Origin: Candidatus Altimarinota bacterium
GTDB taxonomy: Bacteria; Patescibacteriota; Gracilibacteria; UBA4473
DNA: 23,348 nucleotides
Reading direction: 5' to 3'
Assembly: GCA_020630245.1 (NCBI GenBank)
Contig: JAHDBZ010000005.1
Span: 1-23,348, forward strand
In this document: positions 7,985-14,875 of the stretch, piece by piece
Layout of the letters: each line of letters begins with the position of its first letter
How positions within the stretch are numbered: position 1 is the first letter of the stretch
Notes under the pieces: model-generated
Told to the model about the DNA's origin: nothing
Databases searched by the model: none
Seen by the model: the letters and a program-made list of their open reading frames with translations, nothing else
Program-made: the position numbers and the translations under genes

Positions 7985-8029
7985 GGCTTGTAAGTTAGAA
8001 AGGGAGAGAATTATCCTCTGGCCAACTTT

Positions 8030-8929
8030 TTATTCTCTTGAGTCTGCCCAGTTTTTCCAGGTAACGAGCATTGGGGCAGCGAGGAAGATCGAAGAGTAGG
8101 TTCCGATAGCAATTCCTACCGCTAGGGCGAGTACGAAGAAGAAAATAGCTTCAGCGCCTAGAAATAGCAGCGCTAGTAGTGGTAAGAGCGTCGAGATCGA
8201 AGTATTGATCGAACGCATGAGCGTTTGTTGTACGGATTTTTCGACGGTATCTTCGAATGTCTCATCTGGTTTTTGGTACCGGATATTTTCTCGGACACGA
8301 TCGAGGATTACGATCGTATCATTTACCGAGAAACCAAGTGTGGCCAATAGAGCGGTGATGAATGGTAGATCGAGTTCGGTCTGGAAAATCGCTCCTAGGA
8401 CTACAAATACCCCGAGTACGATGATAATATCGTGAAAGAGAGCAATAATAGCCACACCCCCGAAACGCCAAGGATTAACGGCTTTTGGTATCTTGCGGAA
8501 TGCGAAAGCTACAAAGATGATGATTCCCGCCAAAGCCGTTAAAATAGCGTAGAGAGATTTAGTCTTAAAGCTCTGTCCGATTGTCGCGTCAACTTTCCGG
8601 TAGCTGTTTTCGGTGAAGGTGCCAACGGCCGTTCCAAGGTCCGTTTTGATGCTTTGAAGCGCTGCGTCGGGTAGATCTTCGATCGTAATCAGAACTTGAT
8701 CACCTTCAGCTCGTTGGATTTGAACGTCTTGTGTAAGTTCGCTACGTTCGGCAAAGAATGACTGGACTTGAGATGTTTCAACCGGTTGATCAAAGGCAAT
8801 ATCCCAGCGAGCCCCTCCTGTGAAGTCTAGCCCGAGACGAAGTCCGAGGATCGCCACCAGTGCGAGACTCGTGAGGACCATAATGATAGAGAGAGTAAAC
8901 CAATTGCGACGGAGAGCAGTGATATTCAT
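8030..8929 (-). CDS. secF: Protein translocase subunit SecF
   Basis: RND-like inner-membrane partner of SecD that uses the proton gradient to help pull secreted proteins through SecYEG. The 299-aa protein has TM1 at about 10-30, the D1 signature GLDFTGG (33-39), an extracytoplasmic P1 domain (about 40-120), and five further TM helices. The segment ITALLATLGFSVNDTIVILDRVREN is the conserved TM4-TM5 signature, with the FSVNDTIV motif. It lies 47 nt downstream of secD, and the gap contains octamer repeats and no Shine-Dalgarno sequence. Length and layout are normal for SecF. Confidence 0.96.
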   Translation of the reverse strand: MNITALRRNWFTLSIIMVLTSLALVAILGLRLGLDFTGGARWDIAFDQPVETSQVQSFFAERSELTQDVQIQRAEGDQVLITIEDLPDAALQSIKTDLGTAVGTFTENSYRKVDATIGQSFKTKSLYAILTALAGIIIFVAFAFRKIPKAVNPWRFGGVAIIALFHDIIIVLGVFVVLGAIFQTELDLPFITALLATLGFSVNDTIVILDRVRENIRYQKPDETFEDTVEKSVQQTLMRSINTSISTLLPLLALLFLGAEAIFFFVLALAVGIAIGTYSSIFLAAPMLVTWKNWADSRE

Positions 8930-8935
8930 ATTGTT

Positions 8936-8959
8936 AATTTGCTAGTTTGCTAATTTGCT
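8936..8959. repeat. Octamer tandem repeat between secD and secF
   Basis: Three 8-nt units on the plus strand: AATTTGCT, AGTTTGCT, AATTTGCT. On the transcribed strand the neighbouring GCTAA-CTCT-TTAGC (8970-8957) can form a small hairpin just before the units. The repeat fills most of the secD-secF gap. Confidence 0.6.
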
Positions 8960-8976
8960 AAAGAGTTAGCGAGTGA

Positions 8977-11106
8977 TTATTTTTTACGTTTTTTAGATTT
9001 TTTGGGCTCGACTCCGAACAGTTTTGGATTGTTCAGGGCTGGGATCAGCAGCGAAGCTCGCAGTAGATTTCGAGAGATGATGATAGCCGTGAACATTGAG
9101 AGGATCGTCCCAACGATAAGCGTAATGGCGAACCCTTTGATCACAGAGCTTCCGAGAGAGAAGAGGATGATACACGTGAGTAGTGTTGTGAGATTTGAGT
9201 CACGGATCGCTGACCAAGCTCGTTCGAATCCAAGATCAACGGCTTGTTTCATAGAACGACCTTTCTTGATCTCTTCTTTCATTCTTTCGAAGATCAGGAT
9301 GTTTCCATCGACCGCAAGACCGATCGAGAGAGCGATCCCGGCGGCTCCAGCGAGACTAAGTACAATAGGCCCTCCGAAGCTATTTGGCCAGATTTTAAGG
9401 ATCGTAATGAACATCAGTGCGTAGAGAATCAAAGCAATGCTGGCAATTACACCAGCAAATTGGTACGACACGATCATGAAGAGGATTGTCGCGAGGAAGC
9501 CAAAAATTGCGGCTCTCAGGCTTTTTGACAGTTGGTCGGCCCCCAGTTCGGGTTGGATGGTTGTTTGTCCGCTGAGACTGACTGGGGCATCGATAGCTCC
9601 TAGGTTTAGATTGTTTGCGAGATCGTTAGCCGATTCAAAAGTAAAATTCCCTGTAATCTGAGAGCTTCGTCCGACGATCTTTTGTCGAACGGTTGGTGTA
9701 GTAATTCGCTCTCCACCGACTTCGATCGCAATACGACAAGGACCAGACGCACACTGTCGTGCGGCGACTCGCTCGGTAAGTTCGGCAAACATTTCACCTC
9801 CTTCCGCGTCAAATCGTAGATCGACCAGAGCGCTTCCGGCTTCATCAAATCCAACTCTGGCCGCTTCGAGCTGTTTCCCGCCCAGTTCAGTTGGGAGCCA
9901 ATTGAGTTGGTCGCGATCCCAGGTAATCATTTCGTAGGTATACTTTGGTTCGCTTTGAGTCTGAGTGTTTGGTGGTGTCACCGCGCTCACGTCAATAAGA
10001 TGGTAACCAAATTGTGTTTCGATAACTTCATCGATGAGACTTGGTTCAGTGAGACCAAAGACCGCATCATTGAATGGTGGCACCATGGTGCCAGGACCAA
10101 AAGTTCCAAGATCTCCACCGTTTGGACCTGATGGACCAGTTGAAAGTTCTTTTGCTAGTTCTCCAAAATCAGCTCCATCTTTGATAGCTTGTAGAGTCTC
10201 TTCGGCTTTGGTGAGTGCTTCTTCCTTGGTATAAGTAACCTCTGGAGCGACATTTTGCGCTCCTTGGTAACCGAAGAGGATATGACGTGCGCTGGCTTCG
10301 CCTTCGCTCGTACTTTCACGTTCTTCTTCAGTGACTTCATTAAGCCGAACGATTGCGAGTACTTCTCGCGGGAAAGGGCTGCCTTCGATGACAAGTTCGC
10401 CACTTTCACTGATATTAAAGACTGGCTGGATCGTCGTTTGAATGATTTCTTGTACGACTTCACCAGGTTTGGTGTTTTTCAAAATATCAGCTAGATCAGT
10501 GCTGAGGATCTCATCGGCAAAGACTGGGCCGACAGTTTCGATGTCAATCGCCGGGTCGCTATCGGCGAGTTCGACCTTTTTGGTGTCCCAGTTATCAGCG
10601 GTTACATCAATGGTTAGGAGTTCAGCGATTTCAAATCGTTTAGAGCCTTCTAGGGCTGGATCTTCTTCGAAAAATTCCAGACGGTTATCTCGTTCGGCAT
10701 CTCGTTTCGCGCCTTCGACGTCAGTGTCGGGTGGCATTTGGATCAGAACGTGTTCTTCGTTATTGATCTGAGAACGTTTGACGATAATTTCACCAACCCC
10801 GGCTGGATTTACCCGGCGCTCAAGCGCATCCCGTACATCTTCGGCGATTTGATTGATATTTACATCATTGAGTTGATCTTCATCAGAGTTTTGAGCTATG
10901 GCGTCGGTTAGGTCGATTTTATAATCTAGCTCGGTTCCACCGGCTAGGTCGAGTCCTAGCGTGACCTTAAGATCAGCGAGGCGTTGGGCTACGGTGTTTT
11001 CTTCGCCCAGAGTCTTGGTCCAGAATTCTCCTGGGACGTTCATCAGACCAGCAAAGAGGCCAATAAGTACAATAAGAAAGAATCGGTTGAGTACTTGGTT
11101 TTTCAT
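8977..11106 (-). CDS. secD: Protein translocase subunit SecD with an inserted parvulin-type prolyl isomerase domain
   Basis: SecD helps SecYEG move proteins across the membrane. From the ATG at 11106 the product is 709 aa. It has TM1 (about 9-25), the D1 motif GLDLAGG (51-57), the extracytoplasmic P1 region, the FTFESANDLANNL and GAIDAPVSL segments, and the C-terminal RND TM bundle (from about 532) with GLAVDGNILIFERM (596-609). Inserted in P1 at about 272-374 is a complete PpiC/parvulin rotamase domain: ARHIL (273-277), GADFGELAKELSTGPSG, GGDLGTFGPGTMVPPF (330-345) and QFGYH (365-369), with both conserved histidines. The tail is very basic (KKSKKRKK). An upstream in-frame TTG at 11142 would add 12 residues; the ATG just before the hydrophobic N-terminus is preferred. 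This is probably the first gene of secD-secF-ung. Confidence 0.93.
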   Translation of the reverse strand: MKNQVLNRFFLIVLIGLFAGLMNVPGEFWTKTLGEENTVAQRLADLKVTLGLDLAGGTELDYKIDLTDAIAQNSDEDQLNDVNINQIAEDVRDALERRVNPAGVGEIIVKRSQINNEEHVLIQMPPDTDVEGAKRDAERDNRLEFFEEDPALEGSKRFEIAELLTIDVTADNWDTKKVELADSDPAIDIETVGPVFADEILSTDLADILKNTKPGEVVQEIIQTTIQPVFNISESGELVIEGSPFPREVLAIVRLNEVTEEERESTSEGEASARHILFGYQGAQNVAPEVTYTKEEALTKAEETLQAIKDGADFGELAKELSTGPSGPNGGDLGTFGPGTMVPPFNDAVFGLTEPSLIDEVIETQFGYHLIDVSAVTPPNTQTQSEPKYTYEMITWDRDQLNWLPTELGGKQLEAARVGFDEAGSALVDLRFDAEGGEMFAELTERVAARQCASGPCRIAIEVGGERITTPTVRQKIVGRSSQITGNFTFESANDLANNLNLGAIDAPVSLSGQTTIQPELGADQLSKSLRAAIFGFLATILFMIVSYQFAGVIASIALILYALMFITILKIWPNSFGGPIVLSLAGAAGIALSIGLAVDGNILIFERMKEEIKKGRSMKQAVDLGFERAWSAIRDSNLTTLLTCIILFSLGSSVIKGFAITLIVGTILSMFTAIIISRNLLRASLLIPALNNPKLFGVEPKKSKKRKK

Positions 11107-11151
11107 GAAAGTAATTAAATGGGGTAGTTTTTGTGGGTACAAAACGGCGAA

Positions 11152-11179
11152 ATTGTAGAAATTTTGGATGGAGCGTCAA
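11152..11179 (-). promoter_or_regulatory. Promoter of the secD-secF-ung operon
   Basis: Reverse strand TTGACG (11179-11174), 16-nt spacer, TACAAT (11157-11152), about 45 nt before the secD ATG. This leader is longer than those of most other genes here. Confidence 0.65.
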
Positions 11180-11212
11180 AGCGAAATCGTGATGGTTTTT
11201 TATAAGTCAGTA

Positions 11213-11240
11213 TTGACAAATTGTAAATTTTTGTTAAAAG
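11213..11240 (+). promoter_or_regulatory. Possible promoter of the three-gene cassette
   Basis: Perfect -35 TTGACA (11213-11218), then a weak -10 TAAAAG (11235-11240) at 16-nt spacing in an AT-rich stretch. It is the only promoter-like signal upstream of 11296. Confidence 0.4.
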
Positions 11241-11295
11241 TGCCTTGAAAAGAATAAATTTATCATTAAAAACAGCGCGTTAAGCCTTTAAATAA

Positions 11296-11550
11296 ATGAC
11301 GGATCAAGAATTCGCCCTCACAATAGCAACACCACCTGACGAACTACGCGTTCGAGAGACTATTACTCGCATAATGGATAATGGTACGGAGCGAGCAGAT
11401 TTAGATTTACTAAGAGAAGGTGTTGGCCTGTTGCGACGTATCAATGCTATTACGGATGGCCCAGAGTCGGCTCCGAAGCCACGGAATCCTCGAGATGTTG
11501 CTGCGGTCATGCAAGATGCTCAAGCAGTTTTTAATTCTATCAATTCATGA
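11296..11550 (+). CDS. Hypothetical protein (84 aa), first gene of a three-gene cassette
   Basis: Not recognised. The protein is small, soluble and probably helical, with charged residues throughout and no signal peptide or TM segment. The sequence has a TPPDELRVRETITRIMDNG stretch, then DLDLLREGVGLLRRINA, then a Pro-rich turn and a final helix. Its TGA stop overlaps the next start (ATGA at 11547-11550), so it is very likely translationally coupled to the second gene. The start ATG has no Shine-Dalgarno sequence. The overlap and lack of any competing frame make it a probable real gene. Confidence 0.7.
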   Translation: MTDQEFALTIATPPDELRVRETITRIMDNGTERADLDLLREGVGLLRRINAITDGPESAPKPRNPRDVAAVMQDAQAVFNSINS

Positions 11551-12023
11551 TTGAAACTATCGCTCCGCCTTCGACAACGAGACACTTGGATTCGCTTCGA
11601 GAAAGTACTTCCCGCCGAGTGGGTGTCTTTGCAGCCGATGAAGGTGGTCTTTTTAAGATTTTTCAACACTTAAGACTGAAAACCTCTTTGTCAGAATCAT
11701 ATGACCTAAAGGTTGTTATAGAGTATAGAGTTGCCTCGGTTTTGGCCGGTATTCATGAAATGCGACAGTTCGCAATGAATGAAGACCAAGTCGATGTGGT
11801 TCGACTAGTTCGTATTGAAGACGAACTTAAGACGGCCGTAAGCGTTTTGCCCTGTAACGACGAATTGTCCTTGAGAGTGTTGTTGCAAAAACTGACGAGA
11901 TTTGATGATCAAATTTTTGATTGTCGAGATAAGACCTCAAAAATTGTTCCACTGCGCGTCTCTGATGTTATAAAGCCTAGTGAAATAGCCAATGAAAATT
12001 CTGAGGTTCCTCTAGCGGCTTAA
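11547..12023 (+). CDS. Hypothetical protein (158 aa), second gene of the cassette
   Basis: Not recognised. Soluble, mixed charge, probably alpha-helical in the middle (about residues 48-120, EYRVASVLAGIHEMRQFAMN onward), no TM segment or signal peptide. Two cysteines (in LPCNDE and FDCRDK) do not form a metal-site pattern. It overlaps the first cassette gene by four bases and ends 11 nt before the third, so all three are probably co-transcribed and may work together. No function should be inferred beyond that. Confidence 0.7.
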   Translation: MIETIAPPSTTRHLDSLRESTSRRVGVFAADEGGLFKIFQHLRLKTSLSESYDLKVVIEYRVASVLAGIHEMRQFAMNEDQVDVVRLVRIEDELKTAVSVLPCNDELSLRVLLQKLTRFDDQIFDCRDKTSKIVPLRVSDVIKPSEIANENSEVPLAA

Positions 12024-12034
12024 ATTTATAAAAA

Positions 12035-12496
12035 ATGACAGTTCTATCCGAGATGATTGAGGCGGCGATTCCAATTCAAGATTCATTGCCCGTAGCTGGT
12101 AATGATAATTTAGAGACTCGTGATTCGGAGCCAAAAGATTCGCTCACGAAAGATCAAATTGTTGCAGCGTTAGAAAGTTCTTACCGTGCTTGTTTTGATT
12201 TGGTGTGGCGGGATATGAAAGCAGAGCAAATTACGGAGAACAGTATCGAGCGGTTACAACTAGCCCAAAGCCTCTTAATCCACAGTCCCAACGGTGATGA
12301 AGCGCGAAAGTTTTCACATCTGGTGCGTTTGGTTGCACTCCAAGTGCCGGATGGAGATATCCCGAGAGCTGTGTACAAAGATTTCGCAATGGCTTTAGAG
12401 TCTAAAGTAGGACAAAATTTTGTTCGAATAATTCATCTCGAACTGTTTCGATGCCGAGTTCAAAACTTCTTGGGAACTCGCAAAGATTTAGCTTAA
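12035..12496 (+). CDS. Hypothetical protein (153 aa), third gene of the cassette
   Basis: Not recognised. The N-terminal third is acidic and probably flexible (residues 1-40), and the rest looks helical, with an LTKDQIVAALESSYRACFDL segment, then SIERLQLAQSLLIHSPNGDE and a C-terminal LELFRCRVQNFLGTRK. No TM helix or signal peptide. The last 9 bases overlap the 3' end of convergent ligA (12488-12496). The short spacing to the previous gene makes this the last member of the operon. Confidence 0.7.
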   Translation: MTVLSEMIEAAIPIQDSLPVAGNDNLETRDSEPKDSLTKDQIVAALESSYRACFDLVWRDMKAEQITENSIERLQLAQSLLIHSPNGDEARKFSHLVRLVALQVPDGDIPRAVYKDFAMALESKVGQNFVRIIHLELFRCRVQNFLGTRKDLA

Positions 12497-14515
12497 TTTG
12501 TCTTCTCCCCACACTTCAATGCCTAATGTTTCGGCTTTTTTGAGTTTTGAACCCGGTTTTTCTCCGCAGAGGAGGATGTCGGTGTTTTTTGATACGGCAG
12601 ACAAGATCTTGCCGCCTTGGTCGGTAATCATTTTCTTGATTTCGTCGCGTGAGAACTGTTCAAAGCTACCGGTAATGACAAATTTGAGTCCTTGGTAGCG
12701 TCCATTGGCAGCGACTTTTGCTGGCCAGTGGAGCTGGATGCCTAGTTCAGATAGATCTTTGATGAGAGTTTGATTGGTTTCTACCGACCAAAAGTCGACG
12801 AAGCTCTGAGCGACACGTTCGCCGATACCGTCAATGTTGAGGAGGTGAATGGTTGATGGTACATGGTGAATGGTTATTTGATGGAATTCAGATAATTTAA
12901 ATTCGCCGTGTTGATCGCGCAGATATTCAGCTAACAGTTTGGCATTCTCTTTGCCGACGAGTGGAATACCGAGGCCGGTGAAGATTTCGTGTAATGTTAA
13001 CTCTTTGCGGGCTTCGAGGGCTTCAAGGAGGTTGAATATCTTTTTTTGTTTAAACCCTGGGAGTTCGACCAGGTCCCACTGTGTCAGACGCCAGAGATCG
13101 GCAGGGGTACTGATTTTTTTCTGATCGAGGAGGAGTTCGATGGTTTTGCGGCCCAATCCATCGATATCAAGTACATCAGCGAAATAGATCAGACTCTGAC
13201 GGTGACGGCCAGGACATTGTGGATTGAGACAACGAACGATGACTTCATCAAAATTTAGCTCGGTGTTACATTCAGGGCAGTGAGTTGGGAAAACGATAGG
13301 GGACTCGAGGCCATCGCGCATGTCTTCGATCGGGCCCAAGACTTCGGGGATAATATCTCCGGCCTTACGAATGATGACGGTGTCACCAATTTTGACGGCT
13401 TTTCGTTCGATTTCTTCTGGATTGTGAAGACTGGCTCGCGCCACGGTCGATCCGGCGATTTCCACGGGTTCTAGGATGGCTACTGGGGTGATGGCGCCGG
13501 TACGACCAACTTGGTACTGGATGCCGAGTAGTTTTGTGTATTTTTCCTCAGCAGGAAATTTAAAGGCAATCGCGTACTTGGCTGTTTTCGCGGTATAGCC
13601 CAGGCGCTCGCGTAGTTGTAGGTCGTGAACTTTTATCACAATGCCGTCGATCTCGTACCAGAGCGCTTCGCGTTTGTCTTTGTTACTCCATTGATCACAA
13701 AACTTGATCACTGATTCGATGTCTGAATGCACTGAAAATTCATCTTCGTGTGGCAGGCCTTGGGCGTCGAAGAGGGTGAAGAGGTCAGATTGAGTGGTTG
13801 GTGAATGGTTAATGGTGGATGGTTGGTGGTTGAGGTCATAGAGGAAGATTCGTAGGTGACGGTCAGCGGCGGCTTGCGGGTCGAGTTGTCGGACTGATCC
13901 AGCAGCGAGGTTTCTGGGGTTTGCGTATTGGTTGGAGAGTTCCAGGGTTTGAGGGTCAGAGGGTTGATTGAGTTTTTCAAAATCAGCTTTGCTTATGAAT
14001 ACCTCGCCGCCGACCTGCGCGGTGATAGGGTCTTTGAGTTGTAGCGGTAGGTTTTGACAGGTGCGGATGGTATGCGTGACATCTTCGCCCGTCGTTCCGT
14101 CTCCACGGGTAAGGGCGCGGACGAGCTGGCCATCTTCGTACCAGCAGGTGATATTGAGTCCGTCGATCTTAAGTTCGCAGGAGTATTCAACTTGGTCAGT
14201 TTTGAGAAAGCGTTTCACGCGTTGATCAAATTCACGCAATTCTTCTGCTGAAAAGGCATCGGCGAGAGAGTATTTTCGTTTGATATGGGGTACTTTTGGC
14301 AGTTTACTATCGAGCGGTGCTCCGACACGTTGGGTAGGGGAGTCGGGTGTGACAAGGTCCGGAAACTCCGTTTCTAGGCGGATGAGTTCTTGTTTGAGCT
14401 GATCACGGACACTTTCGGGTACGATTTCTCGATTTTCATTAAAATACGCGCGGTTAGCGGCCCAGATCTCGGACTTGAGTTGATCGATTCTCTTAGCGGC
14501 TTCCGCGTGGTTCAT
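12488..14515 (-). CDS. ligA: NAD+-dependent DNA ligase LigA
   Basis: Seals nicks in DNA using NAD+. The 675-aa protein has domain Ia (1-60), adenylation domain with nucleophile Lys116 in ELKIDGLN, TRGDGTTGEDVT, GGEVFI, an OB-fold (VGRTGAITPVAILEPV), a zinc finger with Cys413/416/429/434, a helix-hairpin-helix domain (IDGLGRKT, LPGFKQKK, IDGIGERVA) and a C-terminal BRCT domain (605-675). Length is normal. Two oddities: in domain Ia the NMN-contact positions of E. coli LigA read Tyr24, Phe25 (for His23), Glu34 (Asp32), Arg37 (Tyr35) and Asp38. In addition, two loops (about 229-240 and 548-556) are encoded by degenerate heptamer repeats. It shares a divergent promoter region with the gene at 14572. 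Confidence 0.96.
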   Translation of the reverse strand: MNHAEAAKRIDQLKSEIWAANRAYFNENREIVPESVRDQLKQELIRLETEFPDLVTPDSPTQRVGAPLDSKLPKVPHIKRKYSLADAFSAEELREFDQRVKRFLKTDQVEYSCELKIDGLNITCWYEDGQLVRALTRGDGTTGEDVTHTIRTCQNLPLQLKDPITAQVGGEVFISKADFEKLNQPSDPQTLELSNQYANPRNLAAGSVRQLDPQAAADRHLRIFLYDLNHQPSTINHSPTTQSDLFTLFDAQGLPHEDEFSVHSDIESVIKFCDQWSNKDKREALWYEIDGIVIKVHDLQLRERLGYTAKTAKYAIAFKFPAEEKYTKLLGIQYQVGRTGAITPVAILEPVEIAGSTVARASLHNPEEIERKAVKIGDTVIIRKAGDIIPEVLGPIEDMRDGLESPIVFPTHCPECNTELNFDEVIVRCLNPQCPGRHRQSLIYFADVLDIDGLGRKTIELLLDQKKISTPADLWRLTQWDLVELPGFKQKKIFNLLEALEARKELTLHEIFTGLGIPLVGKENAKLLAEYLRDQHGEFKLSEFHQITIHHVPSTIHLLNIDGIGERVAQSFVDFWSVETNQTLIKDLSELGIQLHWPAKVAANGRYQGLKFVITGSFEQFSRDEIKKMITDQGGKILSAVSKNTDILLCGEKPGSKLKKAETLGIEVWGEDKLS
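12847..12874. repeat. Heptamer repeat inside ligA (HhH region)
   Basis: Four 7-nt units in register on the plus strand: GAATGGT, TGATGGT, ACATGGT, GAATGGT (consensus NNATGGT). It encodes part of the His/Thr/Ile-rich stretch ITIHHVPSTIHLL, where other ligases have an ordinary helix-loop. Confidence 0.75.
13796..13830. repeat. Heptamer repeat inside ligA (adenylation-domain loop)
   Basis: Five 7-nt units in register on the plus strand: GGTTGGT, GAATGGT, TAATGGT, GGATGGT, TGGTGGT (consensus NNATGGT). It uses the same unit family as 12847-12874. It encodes the loop HQPSTINHSPTT, in a region that is variable in length among ligases. Confidence 0.75.
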
Positions 14516-14519
14516 TTAG

Positions 14520-14551
14520 TTGTATTTTGGGGTAATCTGTGGTACAATATA
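14520..14551. promoter_or_regulatory. Divergent promoter region, ligA / 14572 operon
   Basis: Plus strand: TTGTAT (14520-14525), 17-nt spacer, TACAAT (14543-14548), 23 nt before the ATG at 14572. The -10 lies in the near-palindrome GGTACAATATACC, whose reverse strand offers TATATT (14551-14546), about 30 nt before the ligA ATG. Both genes probably share this core. Confidence 0.55.
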
Positions 14552-14571
14552 CCGATATTTTCTCGTACTTC

Positions 14572-14766
14572 ATGACTTTTTCACGCAAAAGACGTCGCCA
14601 AAATCATCGTTTCCATCGTCGTAGACGGGGAAATGAAGGGGTATTTGGGGGTGAGATTTTGTCTCAATCTCAGATCGAAGCGCTCAATGCACGGATCCGA
14701 GCTCATGAGGACGCAGAATTTGCCAAGTTTGAGAAAGAGTTTGATAATCACTTAAACGAACTTTAG
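14572..14766 (+). CDS. Small basic/acidic bipartite protein (64 aa), first gene of a four-gene operon
   Basis: Not recognised. Residues 4-20 are extremely basic, rich in Arg and His (SRKRRRQNHRFHRRRRGN), suggesting nucleic acid or membrane-phosphate contact. After a Gly-rich turn (NEGVFGGEI) comes one charged helix, about 31-64, rich in Glu/Ala/Phe (QSQIEALNARIRAHEDAEFA). I chose the ATG at 14572 because an upstream in-frame GTG at 14539 would put the promoter -10 inside the coding region. It ends 4 nt before the next gene. Confidence 0.65.
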   Translation: MTFSRKRRRQNHRFHRRRRGNEGVFGGEILSQSQIEALNARIRAHEDAEFAKFEKEFDNHLNEL

Positions 14767-14770
14767 GACT

Positions 14771-14872
14771 ATGAGTGCATATCGAAGCCTGACCAAATCA
14801 CAAAAAAAGAAGCTGTTAAAAGCTTTGGTGTCAGCGCTCAAAAAAGAACTTGCTAATCGTAAAAAAAACTAA
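14771..14872 (+). CDS. Lysine-rich microprotein (33 aa), second gene of the operon
   Basis: Short open frame from ATG 14771 to TAA 14870-14872, between two coding genes with gaps of 4 and 3 nt. The translation starts MSAYRSLTKSQKKKLLKALV and ends SALKKELANRKKN. It is one amphipathic, strongly basic helix. The tight fit between neighbours and absence of any other use for this space argue that it is real. Homology was not recognised; a comparison with the same locus in relatives would settle it. Confidence 0.55.
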   Translation: MSAYRSLTKSQKKKLLKALVSALKKELANRKKN

Positions 14873-14875
14873 GCC

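Noticed and set aside
9002..9424. Plus-strand open frame opposite the SecD C-terminus
   Set aside because: It is a shadow of the conserved SecD transmembrane region and has no similarity or regulatory signals of its own.
14539..14571. Upstream GTG start for the 64-aa basic protein
   Set aside because: It would put the TACAAT -10 box within the coding region; the ATG at 14572 is better placed.
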